Of a DNA stretch of 64,000 nucleotides, positions 24,701 through 36,843 are shown in pieces. Origin of the DNA: Tomocerus qinae (Eukaryota; Arthropoda; Collembola; Entomobryomorpha; Tomoceridae). A model generated the notes under the pieces. It ran no database searches and was not told the DNA's origin. It worked only from the letters and a program-made list of their open reading frames with translations. The translations under genes were made by a program, and so were the position numbers. The stretch covers positions 25,627,930 through 25,691,929 of the forward strand of contig CM034549.1 in assembly GCA_020055645.1 (NCBI GenBank). The letters run 5' to 3'. The first letter of the stretch is position 1. Each line of letters begins with the position of its first letter.

Positions 24701-26702
24701 AAGTCAGGCAGGAAAGGTCAAAGATGTGATGGGATTTGAGTGGAGGATCTAGACCAACTTTTGCATTCCTAACTATCTCCTTGGGATTTTTTGCTCCAGG
24801 AGAAAGCATCAATAATCAGACCCTTAATGCAATTCAAAACATGTAATGATATGAATATGATATTTGATAAGGAAAGAAGACATTTATTTTGTACACCTGA
24901 ATTTCCATTTGGAAGAGCTGTAAGCAAGCATCTTCTATTCACATTGTAGTACAAAAGTTTAGTAGATACCATAATGGAGTTAGGAAAGCATGATAAAAGT
25001 AGAGTAATTGTTGGCATTTGCCAATTTGATCAGTGAATAGAGTTCTCATGATATAAGCCAAGAATAAGTTAACGAGGAGATTTATTGAACTTTTTGTGTA
25101 TTGAAGATTATCTTGTATTCGTTGGGAAACTTCAGTTCAGAAAGTCCTACGGGTAGCTTAAAAACTTAAAGGACCTGCGCAAATACACTTTTATATTAAT
25201 AATCCACAGGAGCTTCTACTGTTTGACATTTAGAATATTGTGTAATAAAGAAACAAACACAGGTAGGTCTCAATGATCTGTCGTGGGATGATATCTGGCA
25301 TAGGAAACGAACTGATTGAGTACATCTCAGTTGGAATTAAAATATTTCTTTCTTGCATGAACTCCCCAACCGCTCTGATTAACACTGTGTAGATACAAGA
25401 ATTGTTATAAATCCCACATTCGGCTGGGAAAATTTTCTAGTTGAATCAACAATTTTCAGAAGTTGGAGTGTGCTAGTCATTCCTCAATACTTAACGAGTT
25501 CTTTGTCAGGCAGTTGCAGAGCATTTATATCTATCTCTATGCAAGCTAAAAGGAACTCTTGGCAAATAAATGAAACGAACCATTTTTACTTGGAAATCAA
25601 TCCGTTGCTCAAAAGCCGTTTGACATCAACCACATCTGTAGTCTTTGAGTCGCTGAGAGTTGAGAAGGGCTTGGAATTGTTAAGCGTGTTTAATGATTTA
25701 GAATACAGGAAAATAATTCATTAGCAAAAGACTCGGAAAAACAAACATGCAATTCTACACTGCCATCCCCTTTTTGGCCAGGTACTTATCTGTCTATTAT
25801 TAGAATAATCTACCATAGACTGTTTTGAGTGGAAAGGTATGTCTGCCAACAAAGTTAAAACTTTCAGTAGCCATTTTGACAAACTACCCTACATAAAATG
25901 TTTTAATCAAATAAACCATATTTGGAAAAGAGAATTTCTACCAATTAGAAAAGCAGTTTTTGGATTCGAGTAATAAAAATGACTTTGGAGCACTTAAACT
26001 AGTTTTACCATATTTCTTCTTTCCTCATACATTATCCAGATCAAGTTTTCGTGTGTGGGATACATACAATATTTACATTCTTGTAAATTCGATAAGGGCC
26101 CTTGGTATTCATATATCTTCCTGTCAACAGCTATGTAAACACTAGCAGGGGAAAATGCAGAAAAAAATGCATTTAGATTTATGAGAAAGTAGTTTTGATA
26201 CAAATGAATGAAACGTAATAAGGTTCTTCCGAAATAAGAAAATAAAATCTTATGACGTAAAGAAAGTAGTTGTGAATATGTGTACCAAAAATCTACTGGC
26301 CTGTATTTTATGCCCAATACAATATGCTACAACATATTCGTATGGTATGCCTAGCTTCGCTCTAGAAAGGCTAAAGTATTGTATAGTAATATTAATATTG
26401 CGTTGGGTAATCATAAGCAATGTTTTTATTTGCAAATAACATACTTCTTTGCTTATTTCCAACGAACTGTCTCGCCATGTCTGTTCGGTGGTGCTACATG
26501 TTGTTTAGAATAGATTATTAATTAACTGAATTGTTAACCACAAATTGTCAATCACTAAATATGAGATAATGTACACTCCCACACAGAAAACATTCGTAAA
26601 ACGTGTTGGAGATACCTTTTCAACAAACTATATTGCATAATCACAATGAAATGAAATGGAAATGAAACGGAGTGATAGTTATACAATTTTAATTTAATGA
26701 GA
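21748..26702. other. Long intergenic block with possible decayed coding sequence
   Basis: No confident gene. 21.75-22.6 kb is purine/pyrimidine-skewed and may be upstream sequence of the BTB gene. Between about 24.78 and 25.72 kb on the plus strand, short protein-like stretches appear in changing frames (for example PAQIHFYINNPQELLLF near 25.18 kb and a 48-residue run ending at 25724). This suggests a worn host gene; a link to DEG/ENaC channels is only a faint resemblance. No RNA gene recognised. Confidence 0.4.
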
Positions 26703-29638
26703 TTATTTCTGTTTTCCGTTCTTGGTAGCGCCAGCAGCATTGGCTTTTAATAGCAGAGCGACTTCCTCGGGTTTCATGTTGCAGTACTGTAAAAGTATGA
26801 CATGTAAGTGACAGGCATAATGAACATTAATTGCATAAAGCAAATAATATTATAGAAACCTACCTGCTCAACTTTAGTTGCATGAAGCTGGAGAATTTGA
26901 TCGTGAAACATGCAAACCCTTTGCGTTGAATCCCCTTTGATACACAAAGTAAGACATTATTTTCATATCGCAGGTAGGTAAATGGATATTTAATATTATA
27001 AATTGGAGTAATACAAAATTTATTTGTGTACAAATTCGGGCAGGTCACATAGCATGAGTAGTATTTCATGCAATTTTTAGTGCATTGCAATTTATTCCAA
27101 TTGTTTGGTGCTACTTGATTATGCACGTACACAGAAACGAGTTTCTAACCTTCACGCTATAGATAGTTCAAAACGTTTTGCCTTCTTTGGCGAAAATGAA
27201 TCAAAAATAGCCTAAAAATGGCATAAAATCGCATGAAACACGAAATTTTTGTCATTTAAAGCGTGGTACACAGATAGTGAGCGAAATGCAGTTTCTAAGG
27301 CAAATTTTCTCAGAGGGGGGAAAAATTAAAATTTCGCCGTCAATTCATTTTGTCGGTACACACTTCATCAATTTTCGCCTGTGAAATCAAAATATTCATT
27401 TCGCCAAAGTGAAAATCATGAATTTCGCCACCTCGGTAGCGTGAAAAGAGAACCATATTTTCGCCGTGAAATATCATAGAATAGTATTGTTACATGGTTA
27501 CGGTAACCAAATACTTGATGGGTGGGTGGTTCATTCTTTTCGAGTTCAAACGTTTCAAATGTATCACATACATATTGCCGTCGATTGTGAAGTATGATAA
27601 TCTATCCCAAGAAGTGTGATAAAAATGCACTTCATTTTGGTAAATAATTATCGGAGTCGACACATGTAAAAGTGCCTAGATTATGACGTCATAGTTCAGA
27701 TACTTTTACACGTGTCTACCCCGGCATTGTGGTTGTCTAGAAACTATCCCTTGGTCTGGCTGGGAGCCGCACTACGGTTTAGTCGTGCAAGGCTCTAGAC
27801 AAGCATTGTGGTACTAAGGTGACTTGAAAGCTGTGAATATCTAAACCCAAAATCTGTTCTTTCTAATTAGCTGCCATGATCTGTGTACTAGGTGATGGAA
27901 AACTGATATCCGGTTTGATATTTCGAGTCGGCGAAAATTTTTTGTCACCATGACGCAGTTAAAATTTCGACTCGGAATTGATGGTAGCGAAATTTCGATC
28001 TGTGTACTAGGCTTAAGTGAAAAAAAATTTCCGCCTGCTTGGAATTCGAGAGGCTTCAGCCCGTAAAGTCCTCGCTCAATACGTCCTAGTAATTGAAAAT
28101 GTGTCAAATGTAATGTAATGCAAATTTTACCTTCATAGCCGTCAATTTCTCCAATTAGTTCATCATAAAACAGAAATGTAGGTCCAGCAAAATACATCCA
28201 GCCGGATGGTTGGACTGTTGGGAAATATTGTAAATAAGATTTCGAGAATTTGTCAACGTCTATCTCCATTGCGTCATTGATCTATAAAATATTCGTTTAG
28301 ACACCTAAATCCACAATCAGAGCACAAAGTTTAAGAATTAAAATTGCTATGTCCTCACCGCTTCAACCGAACTCAAATAACAAGTTCCATCACACTAAAA
28401 ATTGCAAAATTTAAAACCAGAGTTAAGAATATTATTTAAAGTAATTAATAATGATTATTTTTTTAAATGCTAACTTCAGCTCCCATGTTAGTCAAGCAGA
28501 CTTTCTTTTTTGTAGCGTTCCTTGGGGCTTCCAAAATTTCCGTGATAGTCCATGGAAGAGGTTTTCCGTGACAGCAACCAGGCATCACACGACGAGAATT
28601 ATAGTAGCAGGAGGGAGCTAAATTTTCATATTCAATCTAATAAAATAAAAATAATTAGCAAACAAAAAGCCTAGATACTTCAATTTATGTAGTATGTGGT
28701 TCTGCATGAAGTTTTTGCATCAAACCATATCCTTGTATAGTACATATGAAGTAAATAGTTTCCTGTATATTAAAAAATTCATGTTTCTAGTCAAAGAATT
28801 CTCACCTTAGGCTTTGTCATGGAAGTGAAGTCATTGTTAGCAGGCATTTGGCTGGTACAAAGATACTGAAGAGCGTCTTTGTAGCATTTGTGAAAGCCTA
28901 GAGCAGAGTAGCATGGCAATTTTGCATTCTTAAGTGGTTTGTAGCAATTTAAATACTTTTCCATAATTAATTTTAAGTTGGCTTTTGAAGTGACACTTAA
29001 CCCTTGCGTTAAATGAGCGAAGAACTTGTCGGGAATTACTTCATCTTTTTTGTTCATCTAATTATATGTAATCTTTTAGTTGTTAGTGCCTTATAAAAAG
29101 TCGTTAGTGCGTTATAAGATTACATATTCTTAAAAAAATGAAGTTGTAGGTGGGTGTATTTAATTAAAGTACTCACCAATCCCATTTTCTGTAGCGTACA
29201 AGAGTAAGCACACCACTGCAATTAAAAAAAGGTTTCTCATTTTGTTTTGAATGAAGAATTTATGGTTTATGAGACTCAGAGTAGATTTTAATAATATCAT
29301 ACCATGGAAGATGCACTTAAAATGCCATTGGCATCTGTTTTGGTCGATACGGCACATTCTCCAGTTACCTCAGGAGTGATAGTTATATACGGTAGCTCCC
29401 TTCCTCTACAACAAATTGCACCATCCGACAATCGCTGATAAAAAGGTCGTTTCGGATTGGCAATACAAAAATCCACGTTTAATTCCATTACATAATTATC
29501 AGCAGTTGCAACACCAGCATTGTTTTGCGATGTTGCGGGTTTTACTGCTGTTTTCTGTTGCTGAGTGTTCAATACAAAATTCACTAAAATAATAAAACTG
29601 AGAATTTGTATGTAAAATAGTTTTGCCATTTCCACCAA
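26703..29638 (-). CDS. Secreted two-module odorant-binding-like protein (Plus-C type)
   Basis: Eight minus-strand exons: 29638-29303, 29215-29177, 29057-28806, 28636-28475, 28394-28359, 28281-28131, 26934-26864, 26786-26703; 376 residues, every junction in phase. A signal peptide (AKLFYIQILSFIILVNFVLN) leads module 1: CC at ICCRGRELP, a later Cys, the C-x3-C pair WCAYSC, then four further Cys including a C-x8-C pair (CYSALGFHKC). Module 2 repeats the plan: PGCCHGKPLPWTI, KVCLTNM, the C-x3-C pair CDGTC, then VCMF and YCNM. A C-x3-C pair, C-x8-C and a preceding CC-..-LP element match Plus-C odorant-binding proteins, which carry hydrophobic ligands in sensillar lymph or haemolymph. Both modules have introns next to the C-x3-C pair, supporting internal duplication. 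The second Met (29629) gives the cleaner signal peptide. Family assignment is by cysteine pattern only. Confidence 0.62.
27260..28012. mobile_element. Possible 753-bp TTAA-flanked inverted-repeat element in an intron
   Basis: Related inverted ends (AGCGTGGTACACAGATAG on the left; GCCTAGTACACAGATCG on the reverse strand at the right) sit immediately inside TTAA at 27256-27259 and 28013-28016. TTAA duplications are typical of piggyBac-type elements, but the ends match only imperfectly and GTGTAC motifs recur inside, so it may be a composite. It lies in the 1.2-kb intron between exons 6 and 7 of the odorant-binding-like gene. An internal inverted repeat (about 27658-27716) surrounds TGACGTCA. 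Confidence 0.45.
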
Positions 29639-31305
29639 TTTAATTAAACTTCAAAGCGTCCTTTATCAATTGTCGTCAAATGAGAGAGTGTGGGCAATTA
29701 CCAAAAATTATTTCAGAGACCATCATCATACGAATTGCCTCAAGTCTAATTGCCACGCAGAGTATGTTCATGTCTATCCAAAAATTTGAAAATCATGCAT
29801 AATATGTTCATTCTGTGTACCTGTATATACTAGTGTCGTCATTTTAAGCTATTATCAATAATAGAATGCAAATTTGTCATGCAATATCTATTCCTTTGGC
29901 TGCACATGCTATATAAAATCACTATTTATCCATCCTGACTTTTTACGTCAACCAATATCATAGGTATGCAAAGCCATTGTGCCATTACCATATTGAATGA
30001 AACGGATTTTCAATACAATTATGCGAGCATGCTTACAAGATTCCTCCATTCACCATTCCCAGTTGAGATTGTAGAGTAAATAGAGATTCTATTCTTCAAC
30101 TTCCCTGGATGATCCATATCCAATTATTTTACAATTTATAATGAACTGAGGATTAGTTCAGTAGTGTATACTCTAACTATATTATTATATACATGGATAA
30201 TGCGAATTTATATTTTACTATCAATCTACATTCCATACCATTTTTAAACAGATGTTCAAAAATCAATGTTGACAAAAATACTATTACCAACCAATTTTCT
30301 GCTAATATTTTAATTTACGATAAGTTTAGTTGTTTGTGTATTGATATTGCAGATTATGAACAGAGATTAATAACTGTCTTACAACATACGATTTCTGTTG
30401 GATAAATATGAAAGGGGCAGTGTGACTATTATTTCTAGGTGAATAATGCTTATTAAATACTTTAAAATTATATAGTGCTGACAAGAAAAGACTTATAACC
30501 CAAGACGATATCAGTACTTTCAGAATGTTTATTATGGCAATTTACTAACTGCTTCATCTCGATAGTGCTCTGAAAACTTCTATCAAACTTCCCATTGAAT
30601 TGAAGTTCAAACCATAGCTTGTTCAAGATATGTCTATATAGTTTTCCTCATGGAAATTACACTAGACTTGAATTAAATAAAAAGTGGTTTTAATTTTCCC
30701 ACATCTTCATTACCAACTTGATTAAACGTAGTCGTTCCCCGATGGTATGCACATGCACATTATATAATACGACCCTCCAGGTATAATAAATATTATATTT
30801 GAAAAGCTAACGACAAGAATTCAGACTTAGTAAGTATATTTATTGCGTACTGTTTGTCATTACTCTCAATAACTGCGACCTTTAATAACATTGGCAAAAT
30901 TTGTTTGCAAATATATTCCACGCTAGAGAATAGTTATGAGGATTACGATTTATATCTATTTCTAAACAGAAACTGAAACGCAATAAAATGAATATTAATA
31001 GAGGCTGTTTGCAATTAGACGTGTGAAAAAACTGTACTTCGCAGATGTATTTAAATTTAAATACAGAAGCTAGACAAATTGTTTTCCACCTACCCACCAT
31101 ATACATAATTCTCATAATTAGTTCGAAAATACATCTGCCATATTTCTTTAAAACTTATTTCTGATTTTATTTGCATGATAATAAATTATTGAACTAATAA
31201 ATATAAATATTAGGTCTTAGATGAAAAATTTTCATTTTATAAAAACTCCCTTTTTGGTATTAAAAAGCTTTCTAGTACGATTAAATTGCCATTTAAAAAC
31301 AGTTT
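29639..31305. other. Intergenic, no gene recognised
   Basis: Upstream of the odorant-binding-like gene and downstream of acyltransferase copy 1 (both minus strand). No exon or repeat with clear limits seen. Confidence 0.55.
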
Positions 31306-33128
31306 TTAAACCGTTTCTTTACTTAAAGCTTCTAATTCTTCCAGCATGCAGTTCTGAAATTGTTCCACATTAGTGATCTTAATTTTCTCGTTCAGAGTCG
31401 TTTTCATATAAATGTTTCCGCAGTAGCTTATTGATGAAAACAAGGAACCTTAAAACAAAACAAATGAATTTACTTCACAAAGATCTAGAATTAGAATCTC
31501 TTTAAGTTAGAATTGATAGTTCACTTACTGAATAAAGATTTAGTTTGTCCGTAAGTAAAATGAACTTGAGCTACATCTCTGTTAAATATAGAGAGATGTT
31601 CAGGTGGTCCAGGGAAGCAGTTGAGACAAACTGTTCCGGTTGTCGTCGGATATAAAGCGTCTTGTAAAATAGCAGGAAGGGGCCCGTAAAGGGGCTTCAA
31701 AAAGAAATAGGATGCCAAAGTTGTTGCTGAATTCTTAAGATTTTTGACTTTCTTATCAACAGCCTTAAGGCGCTTGACAGAGTCTTCAATTATTCCAACA
31801 GGGAGTAACATTACCCAGAAGCCTCTACAATTATAACGACGGATTTATTTTTAATTAAAAATTTAAATTGACACTATAATTGGAAATAAAATTGTTAGAT
31901 ATTGCAAAAATTTACGCGAAAATTCGGAGCTTCTCCGGATGAGGAAATGGCAACGATTGAGGGCTACTACAATGAATATAATCGGGGATTTTCAAGTTAT
32001 TTAAGATCATAGTTCTTCGTAAAGCGCCCACCCACAGTGAATATTGAATTGCTGTTACAGAAACATTCTCTCTTTTCCTAATCAATCGTAATTTTTCTAA
32101 GGGTATGCAAAGGGGTTTCGATCCAACGTGTTTCTTTCCTAATTCATTGTTTGGTAAGCGAAATTTATTTTCAATTCTCGGAAGTGTCTGGAGAGGGACG
32201 ATGAAAACATCGTAGGGAGCTCGAATGATTTTCATGAGGTAATACAACATTTTTTGGAATTTACTGATATTCGGCTGTGGAGGAGGTTTTCTTAGCAAAT
32301 CTACACCACATAGATCCATCATTAGATTCAGAATACCAAACCCATCAGTGACAAGATGGTGATTTCTGTAGAAAATGTAAGAATATTCTGAATCTTTGTT
32401 ATCGTCATCTTCGCATCGTACAGGACTTAATATTACAAACTCCCACGGCGATTTTCCTGCGGAAAAAGCACTTAATTTATTTTCACATTTAAAATTTAAA
32501 CCAGTGTGGTTTTTTTGGAATTCGATGTCATTCTATCTGTTCCACATGAAGCTATAGTTTTGGTACCTTTTTGGTGAGGTTTAGACACAAGTTCTGCCTC
32601 GACTTTTGCAGCATCTTCTTCAGAATATGTAGTTACAGATCCATCAAGAGAAATTTCATTGTATTTTGGTTTTGTATAAAAATAGACATGTTCGTTAACA
32701 TCAAACTTGTCTTCAGGTTTCCAGAAGTAGTATCCCATAAATTTTACAGGGTACTGTTTTAACTCGGGATTCCTCAGCTCTCCACTGTTGTCACTTAATT
32801 TGACATCTAGGAGCCTTTCAGTAATTATGTTTCGACATTCTTCCAAATCTGGGACTCCTTTAACTTTGATGGCAATAACTGTTGTATTTTGTGAAATTTC
32901 GCCAGTGAATGTATCAGTTGCTGCTATCGCACCATTAGGAACTGTTAAAATCTTGGCTAAGTCTGGGCGAAAACATTTCGCAAATTTAGTAACTATATAT
33001 CTGTATATGAAAACAGGGATGATACAGATGAATATAAAAGGAGTTAAACACAACCACAGAATTGAGTAAACTACGGCTATAAGCTTACAAAATTGGTCAT
33101 ACAAAAACGACAATTTTGTGCCTGCCAT
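31306..33128 (-). CDS. Wax-synthase/DGAT-type acyltransferase, copy 1
   Basis: Exons 33128-32567, 32456-31916, 31824-31529, 31448-31306; 513 residues. A hydrophobic N-terminal helix (about residues 15-45) is followed by FRPDL and the acyltransferase domain. The catalytic motif reads NHHLVTDG with HHxxxDG at about 220-226. The C-terminal WSD1-like part holds LPVGI..SVKRLKAVD and NCFPGP. It differs from copies 2-5 in having an intron just before the SPWE block, before the motif, and none where they split off the 'HP(G/D)-L' mini-exon (here HPEKLRIFA is continuous). It is the most divergent copy and lies at the downstream end of the array. The reaction, acyl-CoA to alcohol or diacylglycerol, is inferred from the family. 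Confidence 0.85.
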
Positions 33129-34656
33129 TTTTCCTAGATTTTACTAAATTAGGTTACACACTAAAAGTTCTTTTCTAATTATTCTGAAATATTTCGACAC
33201 CAATTGAATCCACAGCTAAAATATGATCGTTGTGAAGCATTTCCACATCTGCTATTGATCTGTACACTGAAGCAGTACAAATTAAATTCACTTTCCTGTT
33301 TTTCTTATACAAATAATTTATACCTACGTGTCTACCTTGTTCACTTCTAAATTGAAACTGTGATTAGGAAATGAATCCGTTGATATGAAAAAATAAATAG
33401 TGCCATGATTCATGAGTGTGGGAATTTTCTTTCAATGCTTATACGTAAAACTAGTGAGAAATGGAAACTATTAGCTTCCAGCTAGTAAAAAATTTACATT
33501 ATGCACATTGCGTCACACAGGTTAATAATTCCTTTCATGTGAACATGTAAAGTCAAATACAAGCTTATGCATACAATACATCTGTAAAGAAGGGCACAAA
33601 ATTATTCATGCATTTTATCCTCAATATTTATTTATCTTATTGCTGTTACCACAAATTGTAGCAGTAACTGCAATTATTGTAATTCGTGTATACACTTCAT
33701 GCTAATTGTACCACACAAAACAAAGGTCGACTACTATCGTCCTAGTACATAGATAAAAGGTACATGGTATATGATAGCCATATGAGAATGTTTGGCTTAT
33801 ATGGGCGTAGATAAAGATATTGGAAATCCCTTATTGAAAAAACTTAATATGATTTTCCAACATTTTTGATAAAAACCCATGGAACCAATTTTAATGATTT
33901 TAGCTGAATAATTTTAGGTATCACGCCTTCCTCACATTGGCAAACAGAATTTATTATTCTCTCATTTGATGAAAGTTATAATCTTTACAAGTTCAAGTTT
34001 GATTCACAAAGTTTACAATACTTACAATTTAATACATCTCAGAAATCATTGCTACATGGAAAGATTTGATAATGGCATTGGTTGGGGAATTACACTTTTT
34101 GTAATAAAGCATCTCGTTACATTATTAAGAATTTTGGAATAATCAATTTTTTCTTCCTCCATCCTCCACAATTAAAAAACTAGATTTAAAATCAAAAAAA
34201 CTTCATCGTTTTGGCTCCAGTAAGTTTAGGGACATGACATAATAATGGCTGAACAAAACAAGAAAGTGTAACCTACTATAAAAAGATAGGTAAAAAAATT
34301 GACTTTATAATATTTACACAACTTAGCCGAATTGAGTCAATTGTTGTAAATGATTCAGTCTGTCGTGTTAATTGCTATTACGCTAACCTCGCTATTACAC
34401 GATGAAAATCCCAAAAGGGGATTTTAACTTTTTAACTTCATTCTACTTCTTGGACAAGTACGTCAAACATCAGTTTGGATATAATTATACAGTATCAACC
34501 CAACTACACAGAAAGCCACTTAACTTAACAATCCAAAAAATCTACATTCCCATAAATTATTAAACTATTATTGCAGGTAATAGGAATGAACTCAGAGTAA
34601 AGTAGTGGTTTGGCATGGTACATGGCTCCTCATTTTTTCAGATAGTACAGCCATAT
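33129..34656. other. Intergenic between acyltransferase copies 1 and 2
   Basis: AT-rich; no exon recognised. Presumably includes the copy 1 promoter and the copy 2 3' UTR. Confidence 0.55.
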
Positions 34657-36843
34657 TCAGACGGGGGCATCTACTTCCGCTTGTGTTAAATGTTTCTGGT
34701 CTTCATTTGCTAACAAATCAAATTCTTCTTGAATAAAAGCATTAAATGCGTCGATTTCTGTACTTGTTTTGAAAATGCCAGTGTTAATAGAAGTCTTCAA
34801 GGAAATGTGCTTGCCATAAGTCAGTGCAGTAAAGAGTGTGCCTAAAGTTTAAATAAAACACTTAAGCACAAATTATGCATTCAAATTATATGTGTTAAGT
34901 ACAGTTGTTCATCTCTGTGCACCTTACTTCTGTAAGAATGGTAACACATAATAAATAACCTTCTCCAAAGAACTAATAGACTAAAAAGTGAATGATGAAA
35001 ATTGACACTTACTAAAACGCGCTTTAGTTTGCCCGTTGGTAAAATGTACACAGGTTAAATCATGTCCAAAAAGTTGAATAGCAAATTCTGGACCAGGGAA
35101 GATGTTGAAAACTGTATGAAGCAACCACATTATTTCAATACTTCATTTCACAACGAAATATCTCACTTCATTTTCATTCATTGAGTACACGTACCTGCTG
35201 CAGTAGGAATTTGGGGGTATAAATATCCTATCATATCTGGAGGCATAAGACCACAAATAGGCTTCAGAGCTAGAACGACTGCAAGAGCTTTACTTCTCCT
35301 CTGCTTTTTAAGATATACATCAATTTGTTTCAATCTCTCGACCGGATCTTGAATTCCAATGGGGAATTGCATATTCAATACACTCCTATCATTGTTAAAA
35401 AAGATACCATTATTATCATAAATAAATTATTAGATGCATAAGACCTGTTTTATACTTCTCACTTTCGCTTCACTTTCACGTTTTGTGACGTCACTACAGT
35501 TAATTTGTAATTAGCAAAAATGTTTCCAATTTGGTTTCCAACGTATGACGTCATTTTGACGTCACTAAACGTGAAAGTGAAATTAAAGTGACAAGTATAA
35601 AACAGGCATAATGCATTTTTGTAAAGTATAAAAATATTTCTTTACGCGTGAATATCCAAGTAATCAGGATGATTGGGCATGGGCACTAAAATAATGAAAA
35701 TTAATTTTTTGTAGAAATTAAATTAATATTTATTTATAGGATAGAAATTCAACGGGAAAAATGCATACCTGGTACAGTAACTGTTATTTTACGGTCGGAA
35801 ACACCTTTGCCAGTAATAGCAGCAGATTTCCGTAAAGCTCCGCACCACCCAGCTATGATGACACTGGGGAGAGAAGTGTTGTGTTTATGACGTATATCCT
35901 TCAGAAATTGAACTGAAACTTTTAATGATTTTGATGATACAAATGTTTCCTTCATTTTCCATGGAAAAACATTCCATACATTCCATACATTTCCAACCAC
36001 GCCTGGTCGAAAGAAATCGTAGGCACAGAATAGAATAGTACTTAAAATGTTTAGAAATTTCTGACAGATATTTCTTTTAGTGGGTTCAAATTTTGGTTGT
36101 GGTAAACGTTTCATATCGTGCCCTCCCAAGTCAGACAATATAATAGCAATAAAATTGTACCCATCACCGTAACAGTGATTCATGACAAAGAAGATTATGT
36201 AATATTTTTCTGAAGGGTCACCTTCACCTTCAGTGCATTCCACATTAGGTACAACGACCATATTCCACAGACTGCGGTTTTTAGTATAACTTTGTGTGTG
36301 AAGTTTTGTCTCTATTTCTGCTGCTTCTGTATCTGTATAAACTTTATTTTCGTTTGGGTTGCTGTAATAATAAACGTGATTGGCAATGTCAAATTCCTTG
36401 TCATCTTTCCAAAAGGTATACCCCATCCACTTGTAAGGATATTGTTGTAATTCAGGATATTTTACATTTCCATTTGGTAATTTTGCTTTTAACACTTTCT
36501 CGCTAACCTGCGATCGAATATTCTCAATATCTGGAACACCTTTAAGTTTGAGAGGAACTATCATATTATTCTGGGGCAATGTGTAGAATTTCTCGTATGA
36601 AGCAAACAACGATTGCCCTTGCCGTAGTGGCCTATCCAAATCGGGTCTGAAATATTTGTAAGTCTTTCCCAAAATGAATCGGTAAATAAAAACCGGGATG
36701 CATAACACAATTACTGCAATTACTACTACTGTAGAATAGATAGCTAGTAAAACTGCTAACGGTTCTAAAATTAGGTATTTTTTCGAGTAGTACAAAATGT
36801 CTTGTATCACTTCTAATTTTGATTTTCTGTTTAAGAATCCCAT
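34657..36843 (-). CDS. Wax-synthase/DGAT-type acyltransferase, copy 2
   Basis: Exons 36843-35769, 35685-35646, 35385-35195, 35111-35013, 34841-34657; 529 residues. The start at 36843 (MGFLNRKSK) is chosen over an upstream in-frame Met (36915) because copy 3 begins the same way. The motif region reads NHCYGDG (about 222-228): the first His of HHxxxDG is Asn, but the second, catalytic His and the Asp-Gly are present. The N-terminal hydrophobic stretch is long, possibly two helices. The mini-exon codes NHPDYLDIH. Exon sizes match copy 3 exactly except the last, and an 81-base run is identical to copy 3. A MITE sits in its second intron. Confidence 0.87.
35442..35606. mobile_element. Short MITE in intron 2 of acyltransferase copy 2
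   Basis: The two ends form an imperfect inverted repeat of about 50 bp: CCTGTTTTATACTT-CTCACTTTC...CACTTTCACGTTT-GTGACGTCA on the left and its complement on the right. The target duplication is not clear (CATAA on both sides is possible). The limits are approximate and the superfamily is unassigned. TGACGTCA-like palindromes occur in both arms. Confidence 0.6.

Noticed and set aside
29160-29240. Minus-strand signal-peptide-like start (MRNLFLIAVVCLLLYA)
   Set aside because: Its donor phase does not fit the next exon. A different frame of the same bases gives a 39-base exon (WCAYSCTLQKMGL) that joins both neighbours in phase and supplies the expected C-x3-C pair.
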